Shown here: piece by piece, positions 1-8,780 of the stretch | Layout of the letters: each line of letters begins with the position of its first letter | Position numbering within the stretch: the first letter of the stretch is position 1 | NCBI RefSeq assembly: GCF_004022465.1 | Contig: NZ_SAVA01000014.1 | Location: forward strand, 16,715 to 80,714 | Length of the DNA: 64,000 bases | Origin: Rhodobacter huangdaonensis | GTDB taxonomy: Bacteria; Pseudomonadota; Alphaproteobacteria; Rhodobacterales; Rhodobacteraceae | Direction: 5' to 3' | Made by a program: the position numbers and the translations under genes | The notes under the pieces: model-generated | Told to the model about the DNA's origin: nothing | Seen by the model: the letters and a program-made list of their open reading frames with translations, nothing else | The model's database searches: none

Positions 1-20
1 GCAACAATCTGGAATGCCAA

Positions 21-995
21 GTGACCCTCACGCTCGACACTTTCCGGCTGGAGCCCCCGGTGCTGCTTGCACCCATGGCCGGTATCACCGATCTGCCGTT
101 CCGGCGGATCGTGGCGCGTTTCGGCGCCGGGCTTGTGGTCTCCGAAATGGTGGCCTCGGGCGAGATGCTGACGGCCAAGCCCTCGGTGCGGGCGAAGGCG
201 CGCAGCGAGCTTGGCCTCGACATGGCCTCCTCGGTGCAGCTTGCCGGGCGCGAGGCGGGCGCGATGGCCGAGGCGGCGAAGGTCGTGGCCGACATGGGCG
301 CGAAGATCATCGACATCAACATGGGCTGCCCGGCGAAGAAGGTGACGGGCGGCTATTCCGGCGCGGCGCTGATGCGCGACCCCGATCACGCACTGACGCT
401 GATCGAGGCGGTGACCGGTGCGGTCGACGTGCCGGTGACGCTGAAGATGCGGCTTGGCTGGGACACGGACTGCCTGAACGCGCCCGAGATCGCGCGCCGC
501 GCCGAGGCGGCCGGCGTGCGGATGATCGTCATCCACGGTCGCACCCGGATGCAGTTCTACAAGGGCGCGGCCGACTGGGCGGCGATCCGGCCGGTGGTGC
601 AGGCGGTCTCGGTGCCGGTGATCGCGAATGGCGACATCACCGACGCGGCCTCGGCGCGCCGCGCGCTGGCGGAAAGCGGCGCGGCCGGGGTGATGGTCGG
701 GCGCGGCGCGCAGGGAAGGCCCTGGGCGCTGGCCGAGATCGGCGCGGCGCTCTTCGGCACGCCCGCACCGCGGCTGCCTGCGGGCGACGCGCTCGCCGCA
801 CTGGTGGCCGAGCATTACGAGGCGATCCTGTCCTTCTACGGCATCGAGGTCGGTCTGCGCCTCGCACGCAAGCATCTGGGCTGGTATGCCGAGGCCGCAG
901 GCGCCCCCCTGCGCGCCGAGATGATGGTCTCGCAGACCCCGGCGGCGACGCTTGCGCTGATCGGCGCGGCTTTCGGCGAAAGGATGGCGGCATGA
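21..995 (+). CDS. nifR3: tRNA-dihydrouridine synthase, NifR3/DusB family
   Basis: 324 aa flavoenzyme that reduces uridine to dihydrouridine in tRNA. The N-terminal TIM barrel carries the family signature APMAGITDLPFRR and the catalytic cysteine motif NMGCPAKKVT near residue 105. The start is GTG at 21; an ATG at 14 is in another frame. The length equals the NifR3 of Rhodobacter capsulatus as I remember it, so the gene is probably complete although it begins at the window edge. It overlaps ntrB by 4 bp (ATGA), the classic nifR3-ntrB-ntrC operon, so it probably shares a promoter outside the window. The name records its discovery in nitrogen regulation; the biochemical role is tRNA modification. 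Confidence 0.95.
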   Translation: MTLTLDTFRLEPPVLLAPMAGITDLPFRRIVARFGAGLVVSEMVASGEMLTAKPSVRAKARSELGLDMASSVQLAGREAGAMAEAAKVVADMGAKIIDINMGCPAKKVTGGYSGAALMRDPDHALTLIEAVTGAVDVPVTLKMRLGWDTDCLNAPEIARRAEAAGVRMIVIHGRTRMQFYKGAADWAAIRPVVQAVSVPVIANGDITDAASARRALAESGAAGVMVGRGAQGRPWALAEIGAALFGTPAPRLPAGDALAALVAEHYEAILSFYGIEVGLRLARKHLGWYAEAAGAPLRAEMMVSQTPAATLALIGAAFGERMAA

Positions 996-2062
996 CCCTT
1001 CCCGCACCCGGCATCATCTGGAGCTCGTTGCCGATCCCGGCGCTTCTGATCGGCGAGGATGACCGGATGATCGAGGTCAACCCGGCGGCCGAGCTGTTCC
1101 TCAACATTTCTGCGCGGATGCTGAAGGGGCAGTCGGTGCTCGAGCGGCTGGCGATTTCGGCCCCGCTCGAGGAGATCTTCGCCCGCGTCCGCAAGAACCG
1201 CTCGGCGCTTTTCGTCAACGACGTCGAGGTGACGACGGGCGAGAAGGCCCCGGTGCAGTGCAACCTGCAGGCGGCGCCGCTGGGCGAGGATGCCTCGACG
1301 ATCCTGTTCCTGATCTCGCCGCGCGAGCTCGCCGACCGGCTCGGCCGGGCGAGCATGGTGAAATCGGCGGCACGCTCGGCGATCGGCATGGCCGAGATGC
1401 TGGCGCACGAGATCAAGAACCCGCTTGCGGGCATCGCCGGGGCGGCGCAGCTGCTGAGCATGAGCCTTGCGGGCGACGATCTCGAGCTGACCGATCTGAT
1501 CGTCGACGAGACCCGGCGGATCGTGAAGCTGCTCGAACAGGTCGAGCAGTTCGGCAATGTCCGTCCGCCCGAGAAGAAGCCGGTCAACATCCATGATGTG
1601 CTCGACCGGGCGCGGAAGTCGGCGCTGGTCGGCTTTGGCGCGCATATGACGATCATCGAGGATTACGACCCCTCGCTGCCGCCGACGCTGGGCGATGCCG
1701 ATCAGCTCACCCAGGTTTTCCTGAACCTGCTGAAGAACGCATCGGAGGCCTCGAAGGGCCAGCCCGGCACGATCCGGCTGCACACCTTCTACGAACATTC
1801 GCTGCGGCTGCGCCGCGCGGACGGGCTCGGGCAGGCGCTGCCCCTGCAGATCGAGATCGTCGACGACGGCCCGGGCATTCCGCCCGACATCGCCTCGTCG
1901 ATCTTCGAACCCTTCGTCTCCGGCCGCGAGAACGGCACCGGGCTCGGCCTTGCGCTGGTGTCGAAGATCATCTCGGAACACGACGGCTGGATCTCCGTCG
2001 ATTCCGTTCCGGGAAAGACCGTGTTCCGGATTTCCCTGCCTGTCGCCCCGAAGGAGAGCTGA
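992..2062 (+). CDS. ntrB: Nitrogen regulation sensor kinase/phosphatase NtrB
   Basis: 356 aa soluble histidine kinase that phosphorylates NtrC under nitrogen limitation and is controlled by PII (GlnB). It has an N-terminal PAS domain (about residues 8-115), an H-box LAHEIKNPLAGIAGAAQLL with the phospho-acceptor His139, an N-box region NLLKNASEAS, and G-boxes DDGPGIPP and GTGLGLALVSKI at the C-terminus. No signal peptide or membrane segment is visible, as expected for NtrB. The ATG overlaps the nifR3 stop, and ntrC follows after 3 bp, so the three are co-translated. Confidence 0.95.
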   Translation: MTLPAPGIIWSSLPIPALLIGEDDRMIEVNPAAELFLNISARMLKGQSVLERLAISAPLEEIFARVRKNRSALFVNDVEVTTGEKAPVQCNLQAAPLGEDASTILFLISPRELADRLGRASMVKSAARSAIGMAEMLAHEIKNPLAGIAGAAQLLSMSLAGDDLELTDLIVDETRRIVKLLEQVEQFGNVRPPEKKPVNIHDVLDRARKSALVGFGAHMTIIEDYDPSLPPTLGDADQLTQVFLNLLKNASEASKGQPGTIRLHTFYEHSLRLRRADGLGQALPLQIEIVDDGPGIPPDIASSIFEPFVSGRENGTGLGLALVSKIISEHDGWISVDSVPGKTVFRISLPVAPKES

Positions 2063-2065
2063 CCG

Positions 2066-3439
2066 ATGGACGGCACCGTACTTGTCGCCGATGATGACCG
2101 CACGATCCGCACCGTGCTCACCCAGGCCCTGACCCGGGCCGGGTGCAAGGTTCATGCCACCGCCTCGCTGATGACGCTGATGCGATGGGTCGAGGAGGGC
2201 AAGGGCGATCTCGTGATCTCCGATGTCGTCATGCCCGACGGCAACGGGCTCGAGGCCCTGCCGCGCATCGCGCAGGAACGCCCCGGCCTGCCGGTGATCG
2301 TGATCTCGGCGCAGAACACGATCATGACCGCGATCCAGGCTGCGGAGGCGGATGCCTACGATTATCTGCCGAAGCCCTTCGATCTGCCCGATCTGATGAA
2401 GCGCGCCGCCCGCGCGCTCGAGCAAAAGCGCAAGGCACAGGTCGTGCAGAAAACGATCGAGCCGCGCACCGAGGGCGGCACCGACCTGCCGCTGGTCGGC
2501 CGCACCGCGGCGATGCAGGCGCTCTACCGCCTTGTGGCGCGGGTGATGAACGCCGATCTGCCGGTGCTGATCTTGGGCGAATCCGGCACCGGCAAGTCGC
2601 TGATCGCCCGCGCGATCCACGACTTCTCGGATCGCCGCACGCTGCCCTTCGTGGTGGCGCAGGCGGCCGACCTGCAGGGCGCCGACGGCCCCTCGACGCT
2701 GCTGGCGAAGGCCAAGGGCGGCTCGCTCGTCTTCGACGAGGTCGGCGATTACGACGACGAGACCCAGGGCCGCATCGTGCGCATGCTCGACGCCTTGCCC
2801 GATCCCGCCCCGCGGATCATGGCGACGACCCAGGTCGACCTGTCGGCGCTGATGGAGGCGGGCAAGTTCCGCCAGGACCTGTTCTACCGCCTCGGGGGTG
2901 TCACCATCGCAGTGCCCGCGCTGCGCGAGCGCGTCGAGGATATCCCGCTGCTCGCCGACCACTTCCTGACCCGGGCCGAGCGCGACGGGCTTGGCACCCG
3001 CCGCTTCTCGGCCGAGGCGCTGGCGCTGGTGCGCGCCTATGCCTGGCCGGGCAACGTGCGCCAGCTCGAGAACACCGTGCGCCGGCTGGTGGTGACCTCG
3101 TCCGAAGAGGAAATCACCCGTGCCGAGGTGGAATTCGTGCTCGGCAATCAGCCGGCGATCGAGCCGCTGCGCTCGGGCGGCGAGGGCGAGAAGCTCTCGG
3201 CCTCGATCGCACGCCACCTGCGGCGCTATTTCGACCTGCACGGCGGCAACCTGCCTGCGCCCGGCCTCTATGACCGGATCCTGCGCGAGATGGAGGCGCC
3301 GCTGATCGAGATTGCGCTCGACGCCACCGGCGGCAATCAGGCGAGATGTGCCGACCTGCTTGGAATCAACCGCAATACCTTGCGCAAGAAGATCACCGAT
3401 CTGGATATTCAGGTGACACGGCGCCGGAAACTGATGTAA
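2066..3439 (+). CDS. ntrC: Nitrogen response regulator NtrC, sigma-54-independent type
   Basis: 457 aa. Receiver domain (residues 4-118) with phospho-acceptor Asp53 (ISDVVMPDGNG); AAA+ domain with Walker A GESGTGKS and Walker B SLVFDEVGD; C-terminal Fis-type helix-turn-helix ending GNQARCADLLGINRNTLRKK. The sigma-54-contacting GAFTGA loop, expected about 30 residues before Walker B, is absent and that stretch is shortened (ADLQGADGPSTLLAKAKGG). This is the known hallmark of Rhodobacter capsulatus NtrC, which activates sigma-70 RNA polymerase. The partner kinase NtrB lies immediately upstream. Confidence 0.95.
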   Translation: MDGTVLVADDDRTIRTVLTQALTRAGCKVHATASLMTLMRWVEEGKGDLVISDVVMPDGNGLEALPRIAQERPGLPVIVISAQNTIMTAIQAAEADAYDYLPKPFDLPDLMKRAARALEQKRKAQVVQKTIEPRTEGGTDLPLVGRTAAMQALYRLVARVMNADLPVLILGESGTGKSLIARAIHDFSDRRTLPFVVAQAADLQGADGPSTLLAKAKGGSLVFDEVGDYDDETQGRIVRMLDALPDPAPRIMATTQVDLSALMEAGKFRQDLFYRLGGVTIAVPALRERVEDIPLLADHFLTRAERDGLGTRRFSAEALALVRAYAWPGNVRQLENTVRRLVVTSSEEEITRAEVEFVLGNQPAIEPLRSGGEGEKLSASIARHLRRYFDLHGGNLPAPGLYDRILREMEAPLIEIALDATGGNQARCADLLGINRNTLRKKITDLDIQVTRRRKLM

Positions 3440-3510
3440 ACCCGCAACAGGGGGTTGTGGCAATTTCGCCTCGGCGGATTCGCCCGGCCCCGGAGAGCGG
3501 GAGAGGCATC

Positions 3511-5775
3511 TTGCACGGCACGGTCGATCGCAGCGCGTGGGACAAGCTTGTTCGTTTGCGCCGCCAGCGCCGGGTGCAGAACGGCTTTGCGCTCGGGCTC
3601 ACGGTGTTGGGCCCGGTGCTCGCGCTTGGCACCTTCGTGGTGCTCGGGCCGATGGGGCAGGGCGCCGATTCGAATGCGCTGCGCCTGACGCTGCTTGCCG
3701 ATTTCGTCTATTTCCTGCTGCTCGCCGGGCTGATCGTGATGCGCCTGACGCAGATGATCGCGGCGCGGCGCGCCCGCGCCTCGGGCTCGCGGCTGACGCT
3801 GCGGCTCACCGGGGTCTTCGCCGGCATCGCGCTGGTGCCGACGATCCTCGTCGCGCTGTTCGCCGGGCTCACCGTGAACATCGGCCTCGAGGGCTGGTTC
3901 TCCGACCGGGTGCGCTCGGTCGTCGGCACTTCGCTCGCTGCGGCCGAGGCCTATCAGGACGAGCACAAGCGCGACATCGTCGCCGATGCCGAGGCGCTTG
4001 CGGGCTTTCTGAACCTGCGCCGGCAGGCCGCCACCTTCATGTCGGACGGCGATCTGCGCGAGCTGCTGGTCGCCGGGCAGGCGGGCATCCAGCGCGGGCT
4101 GAAGGAAGCCTATGTGATCGACGGCACCGGCGAGATCGTCGCCCGCGGCGAGCGCAGCTATCTCTTCGATTTCGAGAAACCCGCGCCCGAGAAGATCGTC
4201 GAGGCGCAGAAGGGCGGCACCGTCCTGATCGAGGACTGGCCGAATTCGGAACTGCGTGCCCTCGTCCGCCTCGATGCCTTCGTCGACCGCTACCTCTATG
4301 TCTCGCGCACCGTCGACGGCCAGATCCTGTCGCTGCTCGACAACACGCGCGAGACCGTGCACCTCTATCAGCAGCTCGAGACCACCCGTGGCCGGGTGCT
4401 GTTCGAGTTCGGTCTCGTCTACATCGGTTTTGCGCTGATCCTGATCCTCGCCGCGGTCTGGGTCGGGCTGTGGTTCGCCGAGCGGCTGTCGCGCCCGATC
4501 GGCCGGCTCGCCTCGGCCGCCGAGCGGGTCGGCGCAGGCGATCTCGATGCCCGGGTGATCGAGGATGAGGGCGATGACGAGATTGCCACGCTCGGCATCG
4601 TGTTCAACCGGATGACGCGCGAGCTGAAAGGCCAGCGCGAAGCGCTGATCGCCTCGCACCGCAAGACCGAAGAGCGCCGGCGGCTGTTCGATTCGGTGCT
4701 GAGTTCGGTCACCTCGGGGGTGATCGGCCTCGATGCCGAGGGCCGGCTCGATTTTCTCAACCGCTCGGCGATGCGTCTGCTGGAGCTTGCCCCGGGCCAG
4801 GATCACGACCTTTCCCTTGCCGAGGCTGTCCCTGAATTCTCAAGCCTTTTCCATCGCTTGCAGGATGGTTTTCATCCTGTCGTGCAAGAAGAGGTGCGGA
4901 TCTCGCGCGGCGGGCGGCTGGAAAGCCTTCTGGTGCGGATGGCGGTGCGCAGCGGCGAGGACGGCCGGCGCGAGGGCTATGTGGTGGCCTTCGACGATGT
5001 GACCGAGCTGGTCTCGGCGCAGCGCATGGCCGCCTGGGGCGACGTCGCGCGCCGCATCGCGCATGAGATCAAGAACCCGCTCACCCCGATCCAGCTCTCG
5101 GCCGAGCGCATCAAGCGCAAGTATTCGCGCCTCGTCTCGGGCGAGGATCTGGAAACGCTCGAGCAGCTCACCGGGGTGATCGTGCGGCAGACGAATGACC
5201 TGCGCCGCATCGTCGACGAGTTCTCGCGCTTTGCCCGGATGCCCGAACCCGACCGGCGCGACCATGACCTCGCGCGGCTGATGCGCGACGCGGTGCTGTT
5301 GCAGGACGGCGCGCTGCACGGGGCGAAGCTGGTCTCCGACCTGCCGGCCGAGCCGGTGGTGGTGGAACTCGACGCGACGATGATCTCGCAGGCGGTGACC
5401 AATCTCATCAAGAACGCCGGCGAGGCGATCGAGAGCCTTGCCGAGAAGGGCGCGCCCGAGGGCTGGGTGCCCGAGGTGCGGGTCGCGATGGAGGCCACGC
5501 CCGACGCCGTCACCATCCGCATCATGGACAACGGCATCGGCCTGCCGCCCGACCGCTCGCGGCTGTTCGAGCCCTATGTGACGACGCGGGCGAAGGGCAC
5601 CGGGCTTGGCCTGCCGATCGTGAAGAAGATCATCGAGGAACATGGCGGGACGCTGGTGCTGACCGATGCACCGGCCTTCGCCGAGGGCGCGCATCGCGGC
5701 GCGCTCGCCGAAATCAGACTGCCGCGGGCCCGGGCGGGCCAGCGCGCCATCAAGGACAGTGGGACCCATGAGTGA
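3511..5775 (+). CDS. ntrY: Membrane sensor histidine kinase NtrY
   Basis: About 754 aa. Transmembrane helices near the N-terminus flank a periplasmic segment, followed by a further helix, HAMP (RLSRPIGRLASAAERVGAGD), PAS, HisKA with RRIAHEIKNPLTPIQLSAE, and HATPase with DNGIGLPPD and KGTGLGLPIVKKI. It partners NtrX in nitrogen and redox control. Start choice: no ATG lies between the ntrC stop and the first helix. TTG at 3511 has a strong Shine-Dalgarno (GGGAGAGG) a few bases upstream. GTG at 3457 is the alternative and adds 18 residues. The 3' end overlaps ntrX by 8 bp. Confidence 0.9.
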   Translation: MHGTVDRSAWDKLVRLRRQRRVQNGFALGLTVLGPVLALGTFVVLGPMGQGADSNALRLTLLADFVYFLLLAGLIVMRLTQMIAARRARASGSRLTLRLTGVFAGIALVPTILVALFAGLTVNIGLEGWFSDRVRSVVGTSLAAAEAYQDEHKRDIVADAEALAGFLNLRRQAATFMSDGDLRELLVAGQAGIQRGLKEAYVIDGTGEIVARGERSYLFDFEKPAPEKIVEAQKGGTVLIEDWPNSELRALVRLDAFVDRYLYVSRTVDGQILSLLDNTRETVHLYQQLETTRGRVLFEFGLVYIGFALILILAAVWVGLWFAERLSRPIGRLASAAERVGAGDLDARVIEDEGDDEIATLGIVFNRMTRELKGQREALIASHRKTEERRRLFDSVLSSVTSGVIGLDAEGRLDFLNRSAMRLLELAPGQDHDLSLAEAVPEFSSLFHRLQDGFHPVVQEEVRISRGGRLESLLVRMAVRSGEDGRREGYVVAFDDVTELVSAQRMAAWGDVARRIAHEIKNPLTPIQLSAERIKRKYSRLVSGEDLETLEQLTGVIVRQTNDLRRIVDEFSRFARMPEPDRRDHDLARLMRDAVLLQDGALHGAKLVSDLPAEPVVVELDATMISQAVTNLIKNAGEAIESLAEKGAPEGWVPEVRVAMEATPDAVTIRIMDNGIGLPPDRSRLFEPYVTTRAKGTGLGLPIVKKIIEEHGGTLVLTDAPAFAEGAHRGALAEIRLPRARAGQRAIKDSGTHE

Positions 5776-7183
5776 CATTCTGATCGTCGACGACGAGAAG
5801 GACATCCGCGAACTGATCGCCGACATCCTGAAGGACGAGGGCTATGCCACTCGTCTGGCGGCGAATTCCGACGAGTGCATGGAGCAGATCAACGCCGAGG
5901 CGCCGGCGCTGATGATCCTCGACATCTGGCTGAAGGACAGCCGGATGGACGGCATCGACATCCTGAAGACGGTGAAGCGCGACAACCCGGACATCCCGAT
6001 CATCATCATCTCGGGGCACGGCAACATCGAGATCGCCGTCGCCGCGATCAAGCAGGGCGCCTATGACTTCATCGAGAAGCCGTTCAACATCGACCAGCTG
6101 ATGGTGGTGATCGGCCGCGCGATGGAGACCGCCCGGCTGCGGCGCGAAAACTCCTCGCTGCGCCGGCGCGACCTGCATTCGGGCGAGATGCTCGGCGCCT
6201 CGGCCGCCTTCCGCAAGCTCAAGGACCAGCTCGACAAGGTGACGAAGTCGAACGGCCGGGTGATGCTGACCGGCGAGCCGGGATCGGGCAAGGAGACCGC
6301 GGCGCGCTTCGTGCATCAGCATTCGAACCGCGCCGCGGCACCCTTCGTCACGGTGAACTCGGCCTCGATCGCACCCGAGCGGATGGAAGAGGTGCTGTTC
6401 GGCCGCGAGACCTCCGAGCGCGGCATCGAGAAGGGGCTGCTTGAGCAGGCGCATGGCGGGGTGATCTATTTCGACGAGGTCGCCGAGATGCCCTCGGGCA
6501 CGCAGTCGAAGATCCTGCGGGTGCTGACCGAGCAGCAATTCACCCGGGTGGGCGGCGCCGACAAGGTGCGGGTCGATCTGCGGGTGATCTCCTCGACGAC
6601 GCGCGATCTGGCCGCCGAGATCGCTGCCGGCCGCTTCCGCCAGGAGCTGTTCGACCGGCTCAACGTGGTGCCGATCGCGGTGCCGCCGCTGAGCGAGCGG
6701 CGCGAGGACATCCCGCTGCTCGCCCGCCATTTCATCGAGGCCTTCAACCGCACCCAGGGCCTGCCCGCGCGCGAGATCTCGGACGAGGCGGGGGCGGCGC
6801 TGCAGACGATGGACTGGCCGGGCAACATCCGCCAGCTGCGCAACATCGTCGAGCGGGTGCTGATCCTTGGCGAGAGCACCGGCCCGATCGAGGCGCGCGA
6901 GCTGCCGGGCGAGGGCGGCCCGGCCGAGGAGGGGCGGATCGTGCTCGGCGGCGCGCTGGCGACGCTGCCGCTGCGCGAGGCGCGCGAGCTGTTCGAACGC
7001 GAATACCTGCTCACCCAGATCAACCGCTTCGGCGGCAACATCTCGCGCACCGCGGCCTTCGTCGGCATGGAACGCTCGGCGCTGCACCGCAAGCTGAAGT
7101 CTCTGGGCGTCGTCACCTCGGCCAAGGCGGGCGGCCGTGTCGCCCATCTCGAGGATGCCGACGAGGACGAGGACGACCTCTGA
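5768..7183 (+). CDS. ntrX: Response regulator NtrX
   Basis: 471 aa. Receiver domain with phospho-acceptor Asp52 (MILDIWLKDSRMDG), AAA+ domain with Walker A GEPGSGKE and Walker B VIYFDEVAEMP, and C-terminal Fis HTH (GNISRTAAFVGMERSALHRK). The sigma-54 loop GAFTGA is replaced by a sequence reading FGRETSERGIEKG, so sigma-54 activation is unlikely; degenerate loops are known in alphaproteobacterial NtrX. The ATG at 5768 lies inside the end of ntrY, indicating translational coupling. It is the last gene before the inverted repeat that separates the ntr genes from trkA. Confidence 0.93.
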   Translation: MSDILIVDDEKDIRELIADILKDEGYATRLAANSDECMEQINAEAPALMILDIWLKDSRMDGIDILKTVKRDNPDIPIIIISGHGNIEIAVAAIKQGAYDFIEKPFNIDQLMVVIGRAMETARLRRENSSLRRRDLHSGEMLGASAAFRKLKDQLDKVTKSNGRVMLTGEPGSGKETAARFVHQHSNRAAAPFVTVNSASIAPERMEEVLFGRETSERGIEKGLLEQAHGGVIYFDEVAEMPSGTQSKILRVLTEQQFTRVGGADKVRVDLRVISSTTRDLAAEIAAGRFRQELFDRLNVVPIAVPPLSERREDIPLLARHFIEAFNRTQGLPAREISDEAGAALQTMDWPGNIRQLRNIVERVLILGESTGPIEARELPGEGGPAEEGRIVLGGALATLPLREARELFEREYLLTQINRFGGNISRTAAFVGMERSALHRKLKSLGVVTSAKAGGRVAHLEDADEDEDDL

Positions 7184-7210
7184 GCGGCGCCTGCGCCACC
7201 GGCGGCAATC

Positions 7211-7299
7211 GCCTCCGGCGGGAGTATTTGGGCCAGGAAAAACAGCGGCAAGGTCTTTCGGACCTGCGGTTTTCCTTGTGCAAATACTCCCCGCGGAGC
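7211..7299. repeat. Inverted pair of a dispersed intergenic repeat
   Basis: Two copies of one motif face each other between ntrX and trkA. Copy 1 (7211-7243) carries GCCTCCGGCGGGAGTATTTG followed by a GGAAAAAC tail. Copy 2 (7268-7299) is the imperfect reverse complement, reading GGGGAGTATTTGCACAAGG on the minus strand. Together they can fold into a long imperfect hairpin, possibly an ntrX terminator or mRNA stabiliser. Related copies sit at 11980-12013 and 32300-32335. Confidence 0.75.
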
Positions 7300-7394
7300 G
7301 GCCGCAGCCGGGGCAGGGTGCGGCGCCCGGGCGCTGTGATTGACCGTGGGGGGCTGTGCGCATACAACAGCCAGACGGCCAGTCGGAGGACGGA

Positions 7395-8771
7395 ATGAAG
7401 GTCATCATCTGCGGCGCAGGACAGGTCGGCTGGCAGATCGCGCGCCATCTGGCGGGCGAGCGCAACGACGTCACCATCGTCGACAGCAATGCCGAGCTGG
7501 TGCGCCGCGCCTCGGACACGCTTGACGTGCAGGGGGTGGCGGGCTTTGCCTCGCACCCCGACGTGCTGGAAAAGGCGGGCGCGCGCGATTGCGACCTGAT
7601 CATCGCCGCCACCCATTCGGACGAGGTCAACATGGTGACCTGTCAGGTGGCGCAATCGGTCTTCGGCGTCACCCGCAAGATCGCCCGGATCCGCGCGCAG
7701 ACCTATCTCGCGCCGCAATACGCCGATCTCTACCGCCGCGACCATCTGCCGATCGACGTGGTCATCAGCCCCGAACGCGAGGTGGCGGAAGCCGCCCTGC
7801 AGCGGCTGAACGCGCCGGCGACCTTCGACACCGAGAGCTTCCTCAACGGCGGGGTGCAGCTTCTGGGCATCGTCCTCGAGGAGGACTGCCCGGTGCTGAA
7901 CACGCCGCTGCGCCAGCTCACCGACCTCTTTTCGACGCTGCGCGCGCTGGTCGTCGGCGTGCGGCGCGAGGGGCGCCTCTTCGCTCCCGAGCCGGGCGAT
8001 CAGCTTTTCGCCGAGGACCAGATCTATGTCTTCGCCTTCACCGAGGATGTGAACCGCACCCTCGAGATTTTCGGCAAGGCGACGAAGAAGCAGGAACGCA
8101 TCGTCATCATCGGCGGCGGCAATGTCGGGCTTGGCGTTGCCCGCGCGCTCGAGGCGCGCTCGGACCGGGTGCGGGCGAAGATCATCGAGAAGAACCGCGC
8201 CAATGCCGAACGCGCCGCCGACATGCTCGAACGGACGATCGTGCTCAATGGCGACGGGATGAGCGCCGAGCTGCTCGAGGAAGCGAACATCGACCGCGCC
8301 GACGCGGTGCTGGTGGTGACGGACGACGACAAGACCAACATCCTGGCCGCGGTGCGGGCGAAGCAGGCGGGCTGCAAGATGGCGATCTCGCTGGTCAACG
8401 ACCCGACGATGGTGCCGCTGATGGCGCCGCTCGACATCGACGCCTACATCAACCCGCGCGCCACCACGGTCAGCTCGATCCTGCGCCACATCCGCCACGG
8501 CCGGGTGCGGGCGATCTACTCGATCGGCGATGCCGAGGCCGAGGTGATCGAGGCGCAGGTGCTGGGCACCTCGCCGATCGCAGGCCGGCTGCTGCGCGAC
8601 ATCGACTTCCCCGAGGGCGTGCTGATGGGGGCGCTGATGAAGGGCGACCGCATCGTCAAGCCGGGCGGCGACACCAAGGTCGACGAGGGCGATGTCATCG
8701 TGCTCTTCGCGCTTGCGGCGGACGTTCCGGTGGTGGAGCGCTTGCTGCAGGTGTCGATCGACTTCTTCTGA
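7395..8771 (+). CDS. trkA: Trk potassium uptake protein TrkA
   Basis: 458 aa peripheral NAD-binding subunit that gates the TrkH potassium channel at the inner membrane. It has a duplicated RCK architecture: two Rossmann motifs, ICGAGQVGWQIA at the start and IIGGGNVGLGVA at about residue 237, each followed by a TrkA-C segment. The ATG at 7395 is preceded by a good Shine-Dalgarno (GGAGGACGG). trkH follows after 9 bp, so channel and gating ring are made together. Sitting behind ntrYX is the known Rhodobacter order. Confidence 0.95.
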   Translation: MKVIICGAGQVGWQIARHLAGERNDVTIVDSNAELVRRASDTLDVQGVAGFASHPDVLEKAGARDCDLIIAATHSDEVNMVTCQVAQSVFGVTRKIARIRAQTYLAPQYADLYRRDHLPIDVVISPEREVAEAALQRLNAPATFDTESFLNGGVQLLGIVLEEDCPVLNTPLRQLTDLFSTLRALVVGVRREGRLFAPEPGDQLFAEDQIYVFAFTEDVNRTLEIFGKATKKQERIVIIGGGNVGLGVARALEARSDRVRAKIIEKNRANAERAADMLERTIVLNGDGMSAELLEEANIDRADAVLVVTDDDKTNILAAVRAKQAGCKMAISLVNDPTMVPLMAPLDIDAYINPRATTVSSILRHIRHGRVRAIYSIGDAEAEVIEAQVLGTSPIAGRLLRDIDFPEGVLMGALMKGDRIVKPGGDTKVDEGDVIVLFALAADVPVVERLLQVSIDFF

Positions 8772-8780
8772 GGCGGCGCG

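Noticed and set aside
14..2062. A fused 682 aa reading frame from 14 into NtrB
   Set aside because: Its first part is out of frame with the dihydrouridine synthase; only the part from 992 is NtrB.
836..3463. Long minus-strand frame opposite nifR3-ntrC
   Set aside because: Shadow of ntrB/ntrC; composition typical of antisense to GC-rich genes. The same applies to 7113-10475 (-), 12191-14572 (+), 38860-41691 (+) and 46409-49384 (-).
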